The notes under the pieces: model-generated
What the model saw: only the letters and a program-made list of their open reading frames with translations
Told to the model about the DNA's origin: nothing
Database searches by the model: none
Program-made: the position numbers and the translations under genes
Source of the DNA: Allomyces arbusculus
Taxonomy: Eukaryota > Blastocladiomycota > Blastocladiomycetes > Blastocladiales > Blastocladiaceae
Assembly: GCA_027604705.1 (NCBI GenBank)
Contig: JADHYV010000019.1
Coordinates: forward strand, 214,197-278,196
Reading direction: 5' to 3'
DNA: 64,000 bases
Part shown: positions 11,429 through 21,909 of the stretch, piece by piece
How positions within the stretch are numbered: the first letter of the stretch is position 1
How the letters are laid out: each line of letters opens with the position of its first letter

Positions 11429-12355
11429 GGTGCAGGCGGCGGTGCGTGATGGCACTGGGTGGAGAAGGTGGCGCGGCGGGTGCGGCACTTGGTTTTGCGC
11501 GGCTTGGGCGCGCTCGAGCGGTAATTAGTCGAGCAGGCCGGGATCACGGCCGGTGGAAGGTTGATTGATGGATAGACTGCTGCTGTCGGCGCGACCTGCT
11601 GGATGCGCGGGTGGCGGCGGGCGGGGGTCGGCGTGGGCGCGGCGGGCGGGCGGGCGGTCCGGCGGCGGCAGGGAACTTGCGGCTGCAGATGGCGGTCGCG
11701 GCGGCGTGCTGGTCGTCGGTGTCGGCGAGTCGGTGCGGTCCGGCAGTGATGGATGGATGGTGGAGCAGAGGCGCCAGTTCCAATGGAATGGAATGAATGA
11801 TGTGGGGCGGGCATGGTGCACGTGATCGTGGCCACCGCTCGGCCCTGGGGACAGGCTGGTCGAGCGCGCCAGCACGTGCTGGGAGGGTTTGCGGGAGGAG
11901 ATGGGGATGGCAGGCCTCGGCGCCGCAGGGCCAAGGTTGCGTGCCGCTTCCAGGTTCGCGCTTCGCTCCACTCGATGGACCTTGTTCTCGCGCCGCCACC
12001 ACCACCACCACCACCACCGCGACGACGCGCTGCTTCCCGGCCTCGCCGTTGCCGCCATCGTCACCAGCGACGTCGTGCTGCTGCGGCCACCGCCACCACG
12101 ACCACGACCACGACCACGCCCCGCACGCGCTCCCGCAACTTGCTGCAACCCATCGCAACCCACCGGCCGACGCACGCGCGCACGGCCACCACGCCCGACC
12201 ACCCACGCTCGGCAAGCGCTCCCTAACCGCCGACCCGCCGACCCACCTGCATCGTCGCCTGCAGCACCATCAGCAAGTGGCAACTGCCCTTCTCCGCAAG
12301 CTGTACCGCCGCCACCAACGCCGCCCCGTCGTTCGCGCGCCAAATCGCCAACGCC
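11429..12355. other. Divergent intergenic region, SGF73/CH-Sec7 gene
   Basis: About 930 bp head-to-head spacer, Ala/Pro/Arg-coding in every frame by composition. A (CCA)n run lies near 11997-12020. A 376 aa minus-strand open frame across it has no recognisable domain and is judged spurious. Confidence 0.4.
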
Positions 12356-15300
12356 ATGTACGCCGCGCCGCCGCCGCCGCGCGCCGTCCTGCCACCTGCG
12401 CGGTCGGCGCTCCCGCCACAGCAGGGCCCGCCGTACATGGCCAGCAACAACAGCAACGCGCCCAATAATTACGCGGCGGCACCCAACGGCAATTACGCGG
12501 CACCCAGCAGCAATTACGCGGCGCCCAGCGGCACCTACGGCCTGCCCGCGCCCATGCCGGCACCGTTGCCGAACCCGCGCGGCGTGCAGGCCGCTGCACC
12601 CTGCCGGGACCCGTCGCCCGCACCGGATGGCGACATGCGGAACGTGCAGCGGCAAAAATCCATCAACGCCCTGCGCAAGGCCACGCTCGAGCGCCAGACC
12701 AAGTCGTCCATGGAGCGTACGGCCGCTGGGTCTCCCGCACCGGTACCGGGACCGCAGGCGCAGTACGCAAACAACGGCTACAGCGACATGAACGGGTATT
12801 CAAATCCGAACGCTGCCGGCGGTGGCGGCTACGACGCGGGACCGCAGCCATGGGGCATGCCGCCACCAACGGCGACGCCGCCGCAGGATGTCGTGCAGTA
12901 CATGGAGTCGCTCACGCGCGCCTACAAAAGCGGTGCATCGCGTGGGGTACGGTTCTGGTGCACGAATTGACGCTAGTCGCGTCACGGTTTCTGACCATTG
13001 TGGTGCGTTGCGCACGTGTAGGATGTTGACAATATCTTGCAGTCGGAAGAGACCAAGCGCGTGTCACAATTCCTCATGGCTTCGAGTTCCGGCACGCTCA
13101 CGCGCGGCGGTGGGGCGACCGGCATGCCGGCGCAAACAATGCGCAGCTTTGATGCCTTCAATCCGTCATCCGAACCAACGTTGCCAATCGCGCCCGCACC
13201 CGTTTTTCGCATGGACGCGTATTGCGAGACGATCTATGGCTGGTACGCATTTCTGTTCCTGCTGCACGACACCCTCGACGACCCCATGACTGACCAGACG
13301 CATCCGCTAGGATCTGCACCGTCACCGGCGAACCCATGGCCGAGTACCCCTCCCTCGCCGCGGCCCTCCGGAGTGGCGACTCGCTTGCCCAACTTGCGCG
13401 CAAAATGGTTCCAAAACCCCCACCCACCGATTTTCTCACTGCCGACGCGAGCTACTCGATCCACAAAATCATCTACTTTCTCGACTGCTGCCGACACATT
13501 GGCATCCCGGAGGACCGCACGTTCCCACTGACCGACCTGATGATGGACGACGGCGACCCGCGTGCGATCATTCTCACGTTACAAGCACTTGAATCCGCCG
13601 CGCGGAAAAAGGGATGGAACGGACCCTATTTGCCGTCGCCTCCGCAGGGGTACTTTGTCGGCGAGTACGCGGCGCCGCGCATCGTGCCACGGACGGTGGA
13701 GGTTGTGCGGCCGGAGATTCAGCGGTTCACCTACGCCCAACAGCCGGTCGCGAGTGTCGCCGGGTCGATCTACTCGGCGGTCGCGCCCTCGAACGGGATC
13801 TCGCCCGCGCCGAGCCCTGCGCCACCATCGGGCGCACCCGGTGGCCCGCCGCCCGCGCGTGAGCGGTCGAATACGTTCCCGGCCGCCCCCGCGCGCAGTA
13901 TGTCGGCCAATTCGACGACGAGTAATGGGACCCCACAGCATTTCCCGAGCACTCAGAACGGCGCACTGCGGCCGTCGCAGAGCATGCGTGTGGCCGCGGT
14001 CACCGCCGCGGCCAGCGGCGGAAGCAATGCCACTTCGGCGATGCCGCCACCGCGACAACGGTCGGCGTCGGCGTCGTCGTCCGTGCACAGCAGCTCCGCG
14101 CGCGCGCTCCCCGGCGCGCCGCCGGCGCGCGACACGTCCGCGCAGGGTGCGGCCGCGGTGCGCGAGTTTGTGAATGCGGAGGACGCGCTCGTGCGCGATA
14201 TTTCGATTGCGCGGGACTGGCGCGCGTGGGCGCGCGCCCAGGGTGGGTTGAGCGATAACGATGTCGCCGCGATAGCCGGGAACGTCGACGCCCTCGCGGA
14301 AGTGCACGCGCACGTGGCGGCGGCACTGCGCGGATGCGCGACGCCCGATGCCGCGGCCGCAGCGGTTCTCGCACACGGTGCGGCGCTGAGGAAGGAGCAC
14401 GAGGCGTTCCAAGTCGCGCACTCGGCGCGGCTGGCTTTGGTCGCCGCGCGCGCGGGGACGGTGCCGGTGCGCGAGTTTACGAGTTGGGCGCGTGGTGTGG
14501 GCGCATTGGAAACGGTCCTGACGCGCGTGTGCACGAGTTTGGCGACCGTGTTTGTGCCCAACTTGGCGGCGATGCTCGCGTTAAATGTCGAGCCTGTCGG
14601 CCGGCTGCGGCAGGCGTTGCAGGCGGTCAAGGAAATGATTCAGGCGATTGATTCGGCGGTCGCGACCCGTGCCGCGGCAAGTGCGGCCAGCAACAAGGAC
14701 CCGCCATTACCTGCGCCGTCGACGCCGACGGTGGTTCCGACGAGCCATTATATGGTTCCGACGGTCGTTGATGGGACGGACACGGATCTCGGATTCGGGT
14801 CGGCGACGTTGCGGCGAAATCTGCACCATACGGTTGACATTGCCGCGCTCGAGTCGCAGTCAAGGCAGTTTATTTGCCAAGGTTCGTTGTGGGAAGTAGT
14901 GTCTGCGGGCGAAGTGAAAGTGCGCAGTCTGCTGCTGTTCCACGACGTGCTCGTAATTGCCAAGGAAGTACCGCCCAACCGGTTCGATGTGCGCAACGTG
15001 CTCGATTTACGCACGCTCGTCGTGCGCCCGACGCGCGATAAGCAGCGGCAGGCGTTGCGGCTGCGGCCGGTCGTCGCGCACGCCGTGACGAAGTTCAATG
15101 CGAATCCGACGGCCGCGATTGCCTACTTGACCCAGAAGCGCGTGTTGGACGGGAACCCGAGCAATATCGCGTCGTTCCTGCACAAGACACCGAATCTGTC
15201 GAGGCGACAGGTCGGCAAGTACATTGGCGCGCCCGAGAACGACGCGGTCGTGCAGGCCTATGCCGAATGGCTTGCACCGGCGTTCCCGCGACTCCCGCTC

Positions 15301-16275
15301 GAAGACGCGCTGCGGCTGTACCTGTCGACCTTGCGGCTCTCGAACGACGGACCCGCGATCGACCGCGTCCTGACCGCGTTCGCGCACCAATACTTTCGCA
15401 CGAACCCGCCGCCGCACGGCGGGATCGAGTCTGCGGCGGCCGCCGTCGCGCTCGTCTTCGCGACGATCTTGCTCAATGCCGACTTGCACGGTGCTTCGGC
15501 CACGAGTTCGGGCGCACCGCACGCGCCGCCCGCGGTCGCCGCGTCCCTGCGCGACTTTTTGGCCGCGCATCCGCGCGTCGCGCCCGACGTCGCGCGCGCC
15601 GTCTACCAGTCGGTGCAGGCCGAGAAGTTGGCCATGGCGCCTGCCGACGACCGGCCAGCCGGCACCAACGGCACAGCCACGAACGCGTCCGCGTCCACGT
15701 CCCCGCCACCGTCGTCGCGCGGCACTGTCGACGTTTCCGCGTTCCCGACGTTCCTGACCGTCGGCGAGCCGAGCGAATGGATCCGAGTTTCTGTCGCACA
15801 CGCCGACCCGGGCTTGACCCTGCGCGTCCTCGCGGGTCCGGACGTGGCGATTGAGCCAGCATCGATCTCGTTCGCGTCGGGTCCCGTGCAGTACGTAAGG
15901 CTCACGCCGTCGGCGCTCGGTCGGCGCCGGGTGTTTTTCCTGCCGGGTGGAGCCAACGCGCCAAAGTACGAGTATATTTTGCCCGTCACGGTCACCGTGG
16001 AGCCGCCGTACATGAAGCACACGTTTGCCGTGGAAGTGCCCGCTGCGGCGGTCGCCGCGGCGCGGAGCGCGAGTTCCGGTGGGATGGGAGGGGCGAGTGC
16101 AAGTGCGAGTGCAAGTGCGGCAGCGGCGGTGGCGGCAAGTGGGAAGCGCACGGTGCTCACGTTTTCGGTGGCGACCGACGAGCAGAGGATGCGGTGGGTC
16201 TCGTATATCACGAATGCAATCGACCAGCTCAAGCATCGTGCAGGCGGCGCGCCGGGGCAGCAGCAGGCGGGGTAG
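12356..16275 (+). CDS. CH-DH-PH-Sec7-PH multidomain exchange-factor-like protein
   Basis: Three exons, 12356-12946, 13043-13242 and 13311-16275, give about 1,251 aa. The order is: a disordered N-terminus with NYAAP-type repeats; a calponin-homology domain built across intron 2 (YGWICTVTGEPM, then FLDCCRHIGIPE and LQALESAARKKGWNGPYL); a Ser/Pro/Ala linker; a divergent DH/RhoGEF domain (VREFVNAEDALVRDI, and EPVGRLRQALQAVKEM matching the Pxx-R helix); a PH domain (RQFICQGSLW, SLLLFHDVLVIAKE); a Sec7 ArfGEF domain (NPSNIASFLHKTPNLSRRQV, ATILLNADLHG); and a C-terminal PH-like module ending RMRWVSYITNAI. In the Sec7 catalytic loop the usual glutamic finger is Asp (about residue 943, RLSNDGPAIDR). 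It may couple Rho and Arf GTPase signalling to actin or membranes, which is inference. Confidence 0.85.
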
Positions 16276-17523
16276 CTATATGATGGGTTTTTGGGGCGGT
16301 GGAGAGGGGTGCTAGATGCCGCGCGGATGTACATGTCATGTGGAATGGAAATATCTGTTTTGTGTGTTGGAGATCTTGGAGTGCATGCGTTCTCGCTGTT
16401 TGCTCATCACCCCGTTCATCACCCTTTGCTTCCTCGCTCCCTCTCGTTTCGCCCGGTTTCCAGACATCCTCGTATTCGTAGGCTTACAATTACCCTGTAC
16501 GTTTTCGAGCTTTCCAAAAGGACCGGTCGACCCAGGTCAAACAACTATGCCTATGGCCAGGAGTTGACTGATAAAGTCGGCTGCATTGTTTTCATTTCAA
16601 GACGATGCCAAATGGCTGGTCGGGAAGGTGAGCCCGCCCGTCCTGGATTCGCTTCGTTGATTGTGCGCCCTTCAATGGGATCAACGCGAGACCGATATTG
16701 CTGTTGTTGGCTGGGAAGTTTCGAGACGGGCATGGATTTGATAGAATTGGATTGATTTGTTTGCATCGTTTAGTCATCATTTTGCTTTGTCACATTTTGT
16801 CAGGGCCGCCCATGGGGCGCGCGACCAGAGCCTGTCGGCTGCTGTTAGAGACGGTCAGTTCAGCGAGCCCCATGTCAACAGCGGCCGTCAGCGTCAGGCT
16901 TCAGCGTGTGCAAATTCGCTGCAGCGTGAAGTGGACAGGCTGCGAGTCCGGCTCGAGCAGGAGCTTCCTTCGCTCAAGTGGAACCGGAAACTGAAAATAT
17001 CATTGATATCGCGACACATGACCGCGCCATGCTGCTTCGTATACGATGTGATCAAGTCGCCCCACCTCCGTTCGTCTCCACGGGGGCCATCCCCTTGGCT
17101 CGCTTAACAACCTCGCCCCTCGACTTGCCACTCCCCACACTGTTCTCAGCCGCTTGCCCTGTTGTCGTCCCGCTACCCTCGATTGCGACGTCCTTCCGTG
17201 CTCGATTATTGCCCAAAATCGCTACTCTCTGCGGTCCTCTTTGATCACCGAAGCTACCTTGCCCACCAACCGCCGATTCCGTTGCACGAACCCAACTGCC
17301 ATCGACTCGCGCCCCGGCCCGCACGCACGCACGATCGTCCTTTCATCGGCCCCCCATCGACTCTGCGCCGCACCGTCACCACACCAGCCCCCAGTGCCCG
17401 CGCCGTGCTCGACCCGCACCGGCAGCAGTGGCTACACCTAGACGACCGCCAAGTCATCCGACGCCGTAAGGCGCAATACCCATCGACCTCTCGCTGAGTC
17501 GACCCAACTTGGATCAACGCACG
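16276..17523. other. Intergenic with weak coding hint, CH-Sec7 gene to CHS7
   Basis: About 1.25 kb. Less GC-rich than its surroundings around 16300-17050. A plus-strand frame at 16890-16990 reads as a short coiled-coil-like stretch (LQREVDRLRVRLEQELPSL), but I could not connect it to any start or other exon. The 3' part should carry the CHS7 promoter. Confidence 0.35.
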
Positions 17524-18908
17524 ATGCCGACGCTCGCAGCGATAACCGACTTTTTCAGTCTCGGCGCGTGGGGCGGCGTGTGCTCGACGGTGCCGATGCT
17601 GCCCATGTGCCAAGTGCTCACGCGGCGCGGCGACAAGGCCTGCCCTCTGCGCGGCGTGAATCTCGGCCAAGTCACGATTCTCGATATCGGTATGGACCGG
17701 GCCGGACGCGAGCGCGGGCGCTCGCATTCACGGCCGGACAAAAGAGGACGGAGTGCTGACGCTGTGCTCGTGGTAGCCGACGTGTGCCTGTGTATCGTGG
17801 TGCTCATCTTGACGGCGTTTCTCGCCTACCGAACGCATTCCAAGTATGCGGCCGTCGGTACGTGAGGGCGCGTCGTGGAGATGGGACGATGTCCGACGTG
17901 GAAACTGACGCGATGGGCGCAACATACACCATAGGCCGGTCGGAAATGGGCATCTTTAACCTCTTCTTCTTTTTCACGATCGCGTTCCAAATCATTTCCG
18001 TCGGCGGGTGGATCAACTCGGAACCACAAGATTTGCGCGATTTCCTGCTGGTACGGAACGAATTCGAGTCGCGGTTGCTCTGCTCGAGAGTACTCACCCA
18101 TCGTTGTTGGGTCTCGACGGTGTAGTGGGCGGCGATTATCCACTGCGGCCTGGTCGCGGCCACGACGTGGATCCTGTTCCTGAACGGGCTCGTCGGTGCG
18201 TTACCGTGCATGATCGTCGAGGAGGGCAACCGCGTCCACTTACTGACCGACCGGCTGTGTTTTTTTGCATTTTCTAGCGTTCCAGTTTGTCGCGGACGGA
18301 TCTAATCTCTCGATCTACGTACGGACGACACCCCCCCCCCCTAATCCACCCTCGCACCCACCAACGCGCAACTCATGCCCGCCTTCCCTCTCCACCCCCA
18401 TGTAGGGCATCGGCGGATCCGGTCTGCTCGTGTTCGTCGGCGCCGCGTACGTTGCGGCCGACACGGCGATCGGATGGACGACCGCGCTGAACCCGGGCCC
18501 GGCGCTCGAATCCGTGGCCTTGGCCGCGGCAACGATCTACCTTCCTGCCCTCTTCCTGGTCCTGTATGTGCTCCTGGCCGTGATCCTGGTCCTGACACAA
18601 CTGTCGGTGCGCAAGCCATTGATGTTCCTCGGGTGCGGCGGCATCGCGTTCCTGTTGGGCCAAATCTTCACGTTTGCCATCTCGGACACGATTTGCACGG
18701 GCGCCAAGCAGATGATTGATGGGAAGGTGTTTGCGACGTTGCTCACGTTTGTGGGGTACGCGTGCGTGTACATGTTTTGGTCGGACATCACGGAAGGTAC
18801 GGACGAAGTCGGGTGGAAAGGGAGTTTGGAGAAGGTGCGAGGGCGGGTACTGACGCGAATTGGATGATCCATGTAGACGAGTGGGACGACTTTGAGGACC
18901 AGTTCTAG
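17524..18908 (+). CDS. CHS7: Chitin synthase export chaperone Chs7
   Basis: Polytopic ER membrane protein needed for chitin synthase III to leave the ER. Seven short exons: 17524-~17690, ~17769-17858, ~17936-18050, ~18126-~18197, ~18277-~18318, ~18407-18796 and 18877-18908. Family landmarks: an N-terminal Cys-rich start (CSTVPMLPMCQVL, DKACPLRG), FLAYRTHSKYAAVG, the FFFFTIAFQIISVGGWI helix, WILFLNGLVAFQFVADG, VRKPLMFLGCGGIAFLLGQI, ISDTICTGAKQMIDG and YMFWSDITE. The final small exon adds DEWDDFEDQF, an acidic C-terminus consistent with ER export. Every junction keeps frame with GTACG/GTGCG-type donors. One intron (about 18319-18406) contains a run of ten C. Confidence 0.93.
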
Positions 18909-19679
18909 GCTAGCCAACCGACGGCGGGTCTAGGCGGGGCGAGCCGCACGAGCGCGTGAGCTGCATCGCGACCCGGATCGCTGGCGCCGGTCGGGTTTAG
19001 AGGAGGGGAGGAATTTAGACTGGACGGCGGAGAGGCGGCACGAGGCTGGGAGGACTAGTGGCGCAATACTACACGCTTGGGATCGTTGCATGCTCTTGTT
19101 GCAATTGTTGGCGTGTTCGTGGGCCCATAACGACAGCAGCTGCCAGGACCAATGAAACGATGACATGAAGGCCAGCGGCGCGTTCTGGCGACCGGGATCC
19201 TTGCCGTTCGTGGCGGACGCTGTCGACCGAATTTCATTTCCAAGCCGCGGCACGCAACTCACAACCCACTAAGCAAACCGCCAATTGCGGCAACGACCGA
19301 AAACGGTGGCCCATTGCACTACTGCCTTGCCCTTGAAAAAAAAGGTTCGAGCACCGCGTTCACTCCCACCAGTTTTGCTATTCCTTGCGTGCTGATGCGT
19401 GCGCTCGTGCGGAGGTTCCAGCAGCCACCAGTCGACCAATAAATTACCTGCCTCTCCTAGACACCACCGTGAGTGAATTCACCATAATTTGCGCGTGCTG
19501 TCAACGCGTTTACTTGGGGCCGGAATGCCCAACACCAGAGAATTACGCACCAGGTAGCAACATGACATCGTGGGAATCCACCCAGGCATTGGTTGAGGAT
19601 GAGGAGTCAATACCAGTGCCTCAAATTCGGTCCAAAATGGCATTTGAGCTAAAGTACTACTCAGTACGACTGAGGTCGG

Positions 19680-20440
19680 CGTCCGGTCGAGCCATTATGT
19701 CATAAAGGGTCCAGAGACGTGTACGATGTGGGCGATGGAGCTTGCAGTACGCGTTTTTCGACGCCTACGCGGAGATACGTGTCGGGCTTGAGACGAACAT
19801 TAGCTGGGAGCTTCACTTTGACAATGGCGCGGTCCTGTGGTCGCATTGCATGACGCGGGCCGCCAGCCTGGAGTACAGCAATGCGCATGAGTAGAAGCTG
19901 TCAATTGCGCATCATTGGGACAGTTAGAGCGCGGGCGAGAGAGAGGGGCGAGTGGAACCAGAAAGATAGAATGTGGGGCCAAGAGGGTGCACCAATTGAA
20001 CACTTTGCTGGAGCAGGTATTGATGGGTCACCTGATGGCAGTGCACTTGGCAAACAGGTGCACCAACAACACAAAAATGCGCTGGAATTCCTTTGTGGCG
20101 GCCGCAACGACGGTCAACGTGCCATTTCTTCACTATTCCTGATACTGAATAATGGACAGCGGAAATGATGTGTTTGCAGTGCTACTCACGGTTTGCCAGA
20201 CAAGGGCATACACCTGTTCTGGTTAGACACCACAAAATATACGCGACGTGCAGGGAATATGACGGGTGGAGGAAGTAGAGAACATACTTTCAATGACGTG
20301 TATATATCACAGCATGCGTGGGGGCTGCTGTGAGGAGCCACTCTTGCTGGCAATGGGCCATGGCAGGGTGCATGTCAGTGCACACACGGCTGCGAGCTGC
20401 ATTGCCAGAGCCAGCGGGGTGGACACAAATACTGTGGTAG
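19680..20440 (+). repeat. Diverged direct repeat, copy A
   Basis: Colinear with copy B downstream. Anchors shared in the same order and orientation: GTCACCTGATG (20027 and 21000), GACGGGTGGA (20261 and 21213), GCCATGGCA (20357 and 21305), and GGACAC-AATACTG (20421 and 21369). Offsets drift from about 973 to 948 nt, so indels have accumulated. Conserved frames are visible on both strands but all are interrupted. Origin unknown: duplicated gene relic or old mobile sequence. Confidence 0.6.
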
Positions 20441-20749
20441 TTGCCAAGAGCTCGAATTTCACTGGTTTTCACGTCCAGATGTGTTGCGCTTGTGTGGCTG
20501 ACCTGGCAGAAACCAGTCGATCAGTGCCCTGGGCTCCTCCTGGGCGAAATCGTCACTAGTTCATTAGGCCATTTCCTTGCTGCGCACTCGTTCAATCAGG
20601 GTAGAAGCGCAGCGCTAAATCCATACTGGGTTTGCAGAAGTAGCGGCGAGAACAATCGCTAGAATCAGGCTGGGTGTCAACTTAACAAACCATGCAGTCA
20701 TTGATAGATTGGACACTGTCGTCGGAATACAAGCGTGTCCAGAAATAGA

Positions 20750-21390
20750 CTGATCGGCTCGCCCGGAGCCACTTTAGCCATGTGAATTGCGGCTTGTTCA
20801 TGTGGTTGGAGGCGGGCATTGGGGACAGTGCTGCAAACGTATCAAGGTCCACATGGAGCTGCTGTTTGTCGGATGAGAGATGGATACGCTGATTGGACTT
20901 TGTTGGGACGAAAGAACTGGAGGGCGCAAAGGGTGAGAGGGACGTCAGAAGGTGGAGGGTAGGACTGGTGCTTTATTGAGTGTTGGTAAGTTTTGATGTG
21001 TCACCTGATGTGTGCTCCTGCAATTTGCAGGTTCAATGAGAATGGTGCTGCGAATTCTTCCATGCACGTCACAACCACTCTCGACTTAATGATTTGACGC
21101 GGGCAATAAAACAGCGTTTCCAAATGCTGCTCATGCTTTGCTGTGTGCATGTCAACAAATGCAGAGTCTCGATCTGGGGGCTTTGTGGAAACGGGCACTG
21201 TGCAGCATGAGTGACGGGTGGACGAAGCAGAGGGCACTTTATTGACGCGTGTTCATTGCGATCAAGACGAAAGAGACGACGGTACAGAGCCATTTTGGCG
21301 GTAAGCCATGGCAAGGTGCTCATGGATGTGCATGTGTGCTGCAAGCTGCAACGCCTGGGCCAGCAGGGCGGACACGAATACTGCAATGGT
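20750..21390 (+). repeat. Diverged direct repeat, copy B
   Basis: Second copy of the segment above, shorter by indels. On the minus strand both copies retain a similar stretch (VFVS-LA-A-QLAA near 21310-21385 and 20365-20435), hinting that the ancestral unit may have coded in that direction; this is weak. No terminal inverted repeats or target-site duplications were found. Confidence 0.55.
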
Positions 21391-21909
21391 TCGGGGCCTT
21401 GTCGACCATCCGCGTCACCGGCAGGGAGCATGCCGTGCGAGAGCCGTGCACGCACACGGTCGGAGTTGTCGAGCTTCGTCGAGGACAGACGTTGTTGAGC
21501 TTCAAACGGCAAGTCACGCGCCGTGGGGCAGGCGGTCGTCGGCCAAGGCAGCTGGCGAACACGGCGGAAGCAGGCTGAAATCACGGCGTAATGTGGCGCA
21601 TCGGCCAGTGCGTCATGAATGATTAAGGCAATGCGGGGGTGTCTCGCACTGTCCCGCGCCTCCACCATCAAAACGTGTTATTGTCGGTCGCCCGAGGCCG
21701 CCGGCCTTCTTCTCTCTTGGCTCGACTCGACTGCCTGTCCATCCACTTCCATCGACTTTAACCGGGCCGCCTGCACCCGTTGCATTTCGCTCGCAGGCCA
21801 ACAAGGGCGCCTCCCAACGCCAGCTCGCGCGCTGCAACTACGTCGTCACCTCCACTTGCGCCACCGTCAACAGCTCCACCAGCAGCCAACTGGCCCAGCA
21901 CCGAGCACG

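Larger units (their letters stand above)
18909..21909. other. Gene-poor region of about 3 kb, less GC-rich
   Basis: No intact gene recognised on either strand. Base composition is visibly nearer 50% GC than in the flanking genes, ATG-started open frames are short, and TATA-like stretches occur. It contains two diverged direct copies of one segment, listed separately. The last ~250 bp should hold the promoter of the downstream Vac7-like gene. Confidence 0.5.

Noticed and set aside
11525-12655. 376 aa minus-strand open frame
   Set aside because: Overlaps a divergent promoter and the start of the CH-Sec7 gene; Arg/Gly/Ala composition and no domain. GC-rich shadow.
18909-21909. Mobile element or virus-derived sequence in the gene-poor stretch
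   Set aside because: No terminal repeats, target-site duplication, or transposase, polymerase or integrase motif was visible. Described only as a diverged direct repeat.
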